From: Odontesthes bonariensis
Lineage: Eukaryota > Chordata > Actinopteri > Atheriniformes > Atherinopsidae
Reading direction: 5' to 3'
DNA length: 64,000 bases
NCBI RefSeq assembly: GCF_027942865.1
Contig: NC_134514.1
Location: 4,859,465 to 4,923,464, forward strand
The translations under genes and the position numbers were made by a program. The notes beneath the pieces are model-generated. The model was not told where the DNA came from, ran no database searches, and saw only the letters and a program-made list of their open reading frames with translations. This document shows, one piece after another, positions 56,787 through 64,000 of this stretch (position 1 is its first letter; each line of letters begins with the position of its first letter).

Positions 56787-57437
56787 ACGGATAGTTCGCC
56801 TCTTTTGACATGAAGCTGTATGACATCCCATATCAGCAACATCATTTATGAACATCTTCTTACCCCCTGCTGCGTCCTGTGAGCAGAGTTCCAGCCTCGT
56901 TTTGGCGTTGATGAAAGTAGTCCGGCTAGTTGGCTGGAGTTTAAAAAATAAAGCGTTTTGCTTCTCAAAACAATATGCGTTCAACAGAGTAATACATTTG
57001 CATCACAAAATCGTTCTCCAGGAAAAAGTCAGACCTCACAATCGCTTGGCCCTATTTACTCTCCCTTCGTATCACTGCCTGCTGCCGCCTGCCGCACCTG
57101 TTACGGTGTTTACTGCTCGGTCTGCACTTCGGTCTACACAGCAGGCAGTGATACGAAGGGAGAGAAAATAGGTCCAAGCGATTGTGAGGTCTGACATTTT
57201 CCTGGAGAACGATTTTGTGATGCAAATGTATTACTCTTTTGAACGCATATTGTTTTGAGAAGCAAAACGCTTTATTTTTTAAACCCCAGCCAACTAGCCG
57301 GACTACCTTCATCAACACCAAAACGAGGCTGGAACTCTGCTCACAGGACGCAGTGATACGGTAAATCAATGTTCATGCACGATATTGCTAGTATGAGATG
57401 TCATACAGCTGCATGTCAAAAGAGGCGAACTATCCCT
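56787..57437. mobile_element. TTAA-target fold-back element, copy C
   Basis: TTAA flanks are at 56783-56786 and 57438-57441. Arms of nearly 300 bp are complementary and match copies A and B. The right arm is diverged near 57352-57395. Confidence 0.88.
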
Positions 57438-57938
57438 TTAAGGCTTGAAATTAAGTTCTGTTACAACATGCTTTGTCGGGTGAAATAGATCTGAGCTTGA
57501 TATTTAAAGTAAGCTTGTGTTTTTTCTAGAGGAATACTGTGACAGTGACACCTCAGCAAAGAGGAAGATGAAGAAGGGTGCAGTAATAGCAGAATGCCTG
57601 GGGCGGAAAGTAGCTCAATGTGGAGCTAATCTAAAGCCATGTTCACACTTTGGGACTAACTTACACCCTGGCTGATCGGATAATGAGTAGATAGCACTAA
57701 ATGTGTCCAATTCAAACCAATTCATGTGGGCACGATTTACCTGTTCTGCATGCAAATAAACCCAGACCACGAGAGACAGTCAGCTAATTCACACATTCAG
57801 TAACTGAACGTTATTCAGACATTCACATGTTTCCCATTCAGCTGATAAACATTCATTTTAATTTTTCAGGGAAACAATCTGACACACAAGCTGACGCTTT
57901 TAAACTGCTGTTTTCATTATGAACCCGAAGAGAAGCCT

Positions 57939-58344
57939 CACTGGAAAAAATGCCCCTCCAAAAATAAGTAAAAAAACAACAAATATAAGACGTTTCTGCT
58001 TGAAATAAGCAAAAAATCTGCCAATGGAACTAGTGAAAATGGGCTTGTCAAGATTTCTTGAAATAAAATGTGATATTTAGGACTTTTGAGATAAAAGTGA
58101 TCTTGAAATTAGCTTAAAAACCTCTTCAAATGAAAAAAAAAAGCTTGTTTCATGTGAAATATGACTCAAAACAAGATGTTTTCAAGACTTTTTCACTTAA
58201 CAAGATATTCCAGATGTATTGTATTAAAACAAGTCCCTATATCTGGCTGAAATAGTACTTGTTAGGCAGTTCTGTCTTATATTAAGTGTAATGAGATACT
58301 CAATGAGACAAATATACTTGGTAAGGTTTAGATTTTTTCCAGTG
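57939..58344 (+). mobile_element. CACTGG-family miniature element M6
   Basis: Ends are CACTGGAAAAAATGCCCC and GATTTTTTCCAGTG. It is a complete copy of about 406 bp. Confidence 0.9.
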
Positions 58345-58650
58345 CTGAAAAATGACATTTATTCACAATATATGTTAACTTTAATGCACTCCAAGGCCAA
58401 ATAAAAAGCTTTTTTCGCCTTTAAATGCATCTGGAGTGTGTTGACATCTGGATTTAGCAGTGTAAACTTGTGTTCTGATCAGCCAGGTGCATGTTAGCAC
58501 CAGGTCCAAACAGCTTCTAAGAGTGAAGAAGGTAAACTACATAAATTTTTGGAGTTCAGAAATGTAATAAATGTCTTTTCATCTGGTGTACGGCCTCGAT
58601 ATGACATTCATTTAATCAGTGCAGATTCCAAATGCATGTGCTGAAGTGTC

Positions 58651-58869
58651 TTGGATGCTGTTCTCTCTGGCCTGTTATTGTCTTTTTTGTTGTGGAGCGG
58701 CGCCGCTGCTCTGGGGGATATATCGATATTTTACCAGGATGTAATCTATTATCCTTGTTACGAAGAAGCGCTAACAAGAGATCCTGTTTGTGTGCCAAGC
58801 ACTCTGAGCAAAATGCAAATGCGGCAGCTCAATCTTCCGTCCGGCCTGCACACAGCTGATGAGGGTTGA
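58651..58869 (+). CDS. Orphan ORF with signal-peptide-like start, doubtful
   Basis: The 72-residue ORF begins MDAVLSGLLLSFLLWSGAAA, which looks like a cleavable signal peptide. It is followed by a mature part with two cysteines. I do not recognise it. A pyrimidine-rich stretch ending TTGTGGAG at 58695-58702 could instead be a splice acceptor. It may also be chance. Confidence 0.15.
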   Translation: MDAVLSGLLLSFLLWSGAAALGDISIFYQDVIYYPCYEEALTRDPVCVPSTLSKMQMRQLNLPSGLHTADEG

Positions 58870-59694
58870 TTTGAACGGCTGGCTTTTATGCACCACCAGA
58901 GAAAATGTTTCATTTGTGCTCCCATCCCTCCCAGAAAGACAATGCATGTGGGAAGTGGGGGCTCATGACTCTTTCATTTCTTTCCATGAATGCCCTGGTT
59001 CTGCTCTCAACCTCTGGAGGGAAGCCTGAATTATTTATGGTACATGAGTAGAGAAATGCTGTGGGACACAAGGACAACAGAGCAGAGAAAGCTCAGCAGC
59101 AGACACCCACTCAGATACAGGAGTGTTTATGTAAATGGAACACTGAAACACACTCACACATACACTCAGGTTTAGTATATTCATTTCATTCAGTTTGACC
59201 TATACGACAAAATAATCTCCATTATAATACAGTCCATTTCAATCCAGTTCATTATAATCTAAATCAAAATATACTGTTTTAAAGATGCAGTGTAACAATA
59301 TTAAATGAAACAATATTGAATAGCTACCAAAACATGATTATATTAATAAAAAAAATGTATTAGTATCTAATCACTGCTTCATTTTTGGTTATTTTTTTTA
59401 GAATCATTAGTGATTATAAACACATTAGTGTTTGATTCATACCTTTAAATAAGACCCAGAGGTGTTTCCTCTACCTCCCATCCAACCAGAAAAAGGGAAA
59501 TATGACTTATGTGAGTGGACCAAAGGACATTCTCAGGTGCTTCATTTGCTCAGGTGGATGGTGCCATTATGTACAGCGCTTTTAACCACAGGAAAGTTAT
59601 GTTCTGCCTGTTCTGACACTTTTGATACTTCCTGGTTGGATTTAGCCAATGGCATTACCTGATTAGGGTGAGAAAGCAATCCAGGTTAGACATT
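58870..59694. other. No gene recognised
   Basis: The sequence is AT-rich with no recognised exon or repeat. Confidence 0.4.
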
Positions 59695-59711
59695 AAATAC
59701 ATTATTTTTAA

Positions 59712-60420
59712 CCGTGTCAAATCAATACAGATTAAGATTTAGCATAGGATGCATATATCCCCTAATCGCAGACATCCGTTCAACCCTAGTTTGTCTCCAA
59801 TGAGTCTTAAATGTAAAACAGAAATTGGCGATCTAACTCGCTGTCTTTGGTCCTGCCATAAGCTGCAGAAATATTGGTCTAATGTCTTAACAGAAATTGA
59901 AAAGGTACTGGGATTAAAGCTGAGGATGGACCCATTGTCTCTTATATTAGGCCTTCCTGCTAAAGGTGTAAGGTTAACAAATCAATGACTGTTTTGTGTT
60001 CTTACATTTGCAGCGAGGAAGAATATTTCATTGCAGTGGATTAGCAATAAGGAACCAAATGTAAAGGGATGGCATAAAGTGCTGTTTGAATTGGTGCCTC
60101 TGGAATACTTGACTTGCGTATCACATTCAAACTCCAACCAATTTTATGAGGTTTGGAAACCTTATTTGAATTACTTGGACCCCAATGTATCTTCCATTCT
60201 TTCACAGGGATTCCCTGGAAGGTCATAATAACGGGACACGTTCTTCTTTTCTTTTATTTACCCATTTATGTACTTTTTTTTACTGTCTTTATCGATATGG
60301 ATACTGATTGTGTGTAACTGAGTCATTGTGTGTTGCTTGAGTGTTGTGTTGGAGTTTTTCTGTTTGTTTATGTTGAAAAAGGAAAATTAATAAACACATT
60401 TAAAAAAAAAGAAAAAGAAA
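59712..60420 (+). mobile_element. 5'-truncated L1/Tx1-type LINE
   Basis: Frames read KCKTEIGDLTRCLWSCHKLQ, MDPLSLILGLPAKG, then NVKGWHKVLFELVPLEYL and YLDPNVSSILSQGFPGRS. This is the C-terminal region of a fish L1-like ORF2, broken by a frameshift near 59985. An A-rich tail ends at 60420. The 17-bp target duplication starting AAATACATT lies at 59695-59711 and 60421-60437 with one mismatch. Confidence 0.9.
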
Positions 60421-60729
60421 AAATACATTCTTTTTAAAGTGCTACTGCCACTTTTGTGTAAGTCATTTTCCAGGGTCTTGGTTGCCAGTCACCAAGCTGT
60501 CCCTTCTCTGTTGCTTTAGCCAATAACTTCTTTTTGTTGGAACTAGAAATAAAAACTACTTGGTTAAGATTAAAAATATCACGGCTGGGGCTGAAATACA
60601 TCCTTTTTAAGACGCCACAGTCCTCTTAATGGATGTCCTTTTCATGCAATACATGCGATTGCTCTCACATCTACAAGAGGTTGTACATTTTTTAATGTAA
60701 TTACAGGTAATTTCAGTCTTTATAAACAG

Positions 60730-61548
60730 CAACACATCAAGTTATTTTTGGGAGGAGGATAGCCTCACCTTCAGAATTAATCACATTCTCAGACTCAGAT
60801 CTGACTTTCAGCAGCCACATCAAAGCTGTCACCAAGGCAGCTTTTTACCACCTCAGAAACATCAACAGAATTAAAGTTTCCTCTCCCAGAAAGACCAGGA
60901 GAAACTCATCCATGCATTCATCTCCAGCAGACTCCATCACTGTAACGCTCTTTTAACTGGACTTCCCCAAAAAGAGCATTAAACATCTGCAGCTCATCCA
61001 GAACGCTGCTGCTGGAGTTTTAACCCGGACTAAGAGATCTGAACACATCACAGCAGCTTTAAAATCTTTACTCTGGCTTCCAGTCAGTCACAGAATAGAT
61101 TTTAAAAGCCTGCTGATGGTTTACAATCTGTGATCTGTTCAGAGAATATAAAGCCAGCAGAGCTCTTAGATCCAAGGACTCAGGTCAGCTGGTCCAGTCC
61201 AGAGTCCAGACTAAACATGGAGAAGCAGCATTTAGCTGTTATGCTGCAAACAAGTGGAACAAACTGCCAGTGGAGATTAAACTTTCACCAAATGGAGACA
61301 TTTTTAAATCCAGGTTAAAAACATCTCTGTCCTCATGTGTCTATGCATGAAATCTGCACGCTATCTTTTAACTTATCTAGGCTGTTGCTTGTTTTTAAAT
61401 TCATTTAGATTATTTTATTTGTTTCTCTTTATATTCTTTTATGTATTTTTAATGCTTCTTACACTCCCTGCTGCAGTGCTTTTATTTTATGTAAAGCACT
61501 TTGAATTGTTTTGTACATGAAATGTGCTACAAATAAATTTGACTTTGA
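60730..61548 (+). mobile_element. L2/Rex-like LINE 3' fragment
   Basis: Frames read SDSDLTFSSHIKAVTKAAFY, CNALLTGLPQK and SKAAFSCYAANKWNKL-like segments of the reverse-transcriptase C-terminus, interrupted by frameshifts. The tail ends CTACAAATAAATTTGACTTT. Confidence 0.8.
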
Positions 61549-62531
61549 CATTCTTACCTTCCTGTGATTTGAGCCAATTTGTCTCATGGTAGCACGCTAA
61601 CACACATCTGTGAACACTGTACATGTTAGCATGCCGATGCTAACATTTAGCCAAAAATAAAGTGCTGTTGGCAGGTCTGTAGACTCTTACAGTTACTGCT
61701 CTCTGCTGCAGTATATATTGAACTGCATCATGATCACAACTCATTCATCTTATTACACAGTAGGCAGCCCAGGTCAAGATGTCTGATGAGCGCGTTACAG
61801 AAACAGGGCTGCATGAGGTCAGCACACAAAATGATGATATTACACAATTCTCCTCTGGGCTCCACCGCCTGCTCTTCTCTCATTCCCTCATTCTTTTTCA
61901 TGGCCTGTCATTTATTTTCACAGTTGCAGCAAAGTTGCCCACACATTCCCTCTCCTTCCCCTCTGTTATTCATTAACCTCGGAGTGAACTGAAACAGCAC
62001 CTTGTTATAAACATTTGAAAGGGACAACAGAACAGCCACTAATCAAATCAGACAGCCAGTAAATACCAGCGCATGCACACATAACGGAGAACACTCAGCA
62101 CACACTCAGGCTCGCAGGCACAATACTCATAGAGAATTTCTGCAACACTTTGATGACTGTAATGAAATAAAGGCCTAATAGGTCATTAAAGGGGATTAGA
62201 TTTGCAAAGTGAGAGAAGAGCCTTAGTGAGGCAATAGCTTGAGTTTGATCATGAGACGGCGAGTAAGGATAAAATAGGCAAGAAGACCGAAAAAAGAGGC
62301 GACAAAGAGGAAAACATTCGGAAAGAGGATGAGAGAAGGAGGATGGGAAAGAGGTTTTCAGGCCTACTGGCAATTAAGATGATTAATATCCTCCCACAAA
62401 GGAGGCGGGAGTGTGTGTCTGTGACAGTTTGTGTGTTTGGGGGATGCTTGGTTTAATGAAGTCAAATTAAGAATGATTGCTGCACATACACGTAAGAGTA
62501 AGAGAACAGTACAGTACATACAGTATGACTG
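61549..62531. other. No gene recognised
   Basis: A purine-rich GAGA-type run spans 62205-62355. The ORFs have no recognised similarity. Confidence 0.4.
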
Positions 62532-62937
62532 CACTGGAAAAAATGCCCCTCCAAAACTAAATAAAAAAACAGCAAATAAAAGACGTTTTTGCTTGAAATA
62601 AGCAAAAAATCTGCCAATGGAACTAGTGAAAATGGGCTTGTCAAGATTTCTTGAAATAAGATGTGATGTTTAGGACTTTCGAGTTAAAAGTGATCTTGAA
62701 ATTAGCTTAAAAACCTCTTCAAATGAAAAAAAAAAGCTTGTTTCATGTGAAATATGACTCAAAACAAGATGTTTTCAAGACTTTTTCACTTAACAAGACA
62801 TTCCAGATGTATTGTATTAAAACAAGTCCCTATATCTGGCTGAAATGGTACTTGTTAGGCAGTTGTGTCTTATATCAAGTGTAATGAGATACTCAATGAG
62901 AAAAATATACTTGGTAAGATTTAGATTTTTTCCAGTG
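62532..62937 (+). mobile_element. CACTGG-family miniature element M7
   Basis: Ends are CACTGGAAAAAATGCCCC and GATTTTTTCCAGTG. It is complete, about 406 bp, and very close to M6. Confidence 0.9.
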
Positions 62938-63530
62938 TGAAATAAGCATGGGAGCACCCAGAAGAGAGAGAAAGAGGTTGTTCACACAAGGCAGTGATAC
63001 CCAGAGACGAGCTGTGGCAGTGAGGGAGGGTAAGAAACAAAGAAGAGCCACACAGGATTTTTTTATTTACAAAGAGCAAACAAAAGCTTTAGTGGAAGCT
63101 TACAAATGTCTGTTCCACAAAATAATTCCCTGATGGTGCTCTTAATGAGGCTCTGACCCTGCACCAGAGCAGCGCTTCCTGTCTGAGGATTAGATCAACA
63201 TTTTGAAAAATACGCTGGCCTCAAACCGAAGTTTGAGGACAAGACTGATCAATCTCACCTCTGTCCGCTTGGCAGAAGAAGATATTTTGCACAAAGACTA
63301 TAAGCAGGGAAAAGAAATTGAGGTTTTAAGAGGCTTTTTGCCCTAAAGCTATGGCTTGACAGCACATACCATCTAACAAATTCTTTCCCTCAGTGGTACA
63401 AAATCCAGCCAATTCTTGGATGTGCAGAACAGTTGGGACTTTCCTTCATGCAACAAAGAATGCAAACTAACATCTTTAATTCGTTAATTCTATTGAGCTT
63501 CGTTTCTTAACGACACAAGAACCTTTTACA
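62938..63530. other. No gene recognised
   Basis: The short ORF at 62948-63133 has no recognised similarity. Confidence 0.4.
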
Positions 63531-63932
63531 CACTGGAAAAAATCAAAGTCTTACCAAGTATATTTGTCTCATTTCTAGTCAAAATATCACATTACACTTA
63601 ATATAAGACACAATTGCCTAACAAGTACTATTTCAGCCAGATATAGGGACTTGTTTGAAGACAATACATCTGGAATATCTTATTAAATGAAAAAGTCTTG
63701 AAAACAAATTGTTTTGAGTCGGATTTCACATGAAACAACCTTTTTTTTCATTTGAAGAGTTTTTTTTAGCTAATTTCAAGATCACTTTTAACTCAAAAGT
63801 CCTAAATATCACATCTTATTTCAAGAGATCTTGACAAGCCGATTTTCACTAGTTCCATTGGCAGATTTTTTGCTTATTTCAAGCAGAAACGTCTTTTATT
63901 TGTTGTTTCTTTTACTTATTTTTGGAGGGGCA
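63531..63932 (-). mobile_element. CACTGG-family miniature element M8, one end lost
   Basis: It begins CACTGGAAAAAATCAAAGTC and stops at TTTGGAGGGGCA, lacking the last TTTTTTCCAGTG. Confidence 0.85.
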
Positions 63933-64000
63933 AGTCTTCAAAGCAGCTTGAATTTATTTGAAAATAGAAACAAATCCAAAATTTGATGCAGCAGAACACT

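Overview
This is a gene-and-transposon-rich piece of a vertebrate nuclear genome, almost certainly a teleost fish and probably a spiny-rayed one (the exact species cannot be read from the sequence). The genes are split into small exons with GT-AG introns. The proteins read as vertebrate orthologues. The repeats (Tc1 relics, hAT and TTAA-target miniature elements, L2 and L1/Tx1-like LINE tails, a tRNA-derived SINE, long microsatellites) are of the teleost type. Five protein-coding genes could be assembled exon by exon. Their joined lengths all come out in frame.

Layout. 688-5238 (+): the last nine exons of ints4 (Integrator subunit 4), whose 5' part lies left of the window. 5903-8947 (-): aamdc, complete coding region in three exons, tail-to-tail with ints4; its first intron holds a 2.36-kb TCCA-type satellite with no G on the + strand. 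9030-18200: no gene recognised; a BED-finger hAT element, two abutting TTAA-target elements and an L2 LINE fragment. 18206-27630 (+): a tandem-repeat galectin (galectin-9-like) in eight exons, with a possible interferon-response element upstream and two fold-back elements inside it. 29441-34336 (+): exosc5 (exosome subunit RRP46) in six exons, four of whose five introns carry a different DNA transposon. 37075-42994 (-): tmem91 (SynDIG3) in three exons, tail-to-tail with exosc5. 42995-64000: no convincing gene; seven of the eight copies of one miniature element family, a third fold-back element, LINE remnants, one CpG-dense patch (about 52840-53200) that may be a promoter, and one orphan ORF.

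The genes do not form a pathway. ints4 acts in snRNA and mRNA 3'-end processing and promoter-proximal termination, exosc5 in 3'-5' RNA decay, the galectin in glycan recognition, tmem91 in membranes, and aamdc is a small Mth938-domain protein. From memory, INTS4-AAMDC and EXOSC5-TMEM91 are each tail-to-tail neighbours in human, on different chromosomes (11q14 and 19q13), so the window joins two old gene pairs around a galectin gene.

The most unusual items are: the 2.36-kb G-free satellite inside aamdc, whose sense RNA would be a long GGAU repeat; a small hAT element family (five copies) whose only ORF is a stand-alone BED zinc finger kept intact in two copies; seven insertions from five different TTAA-target families, two of them sharing one TTAA; and fold-back elements placed in introns of a galectin with a candidate ISRE.
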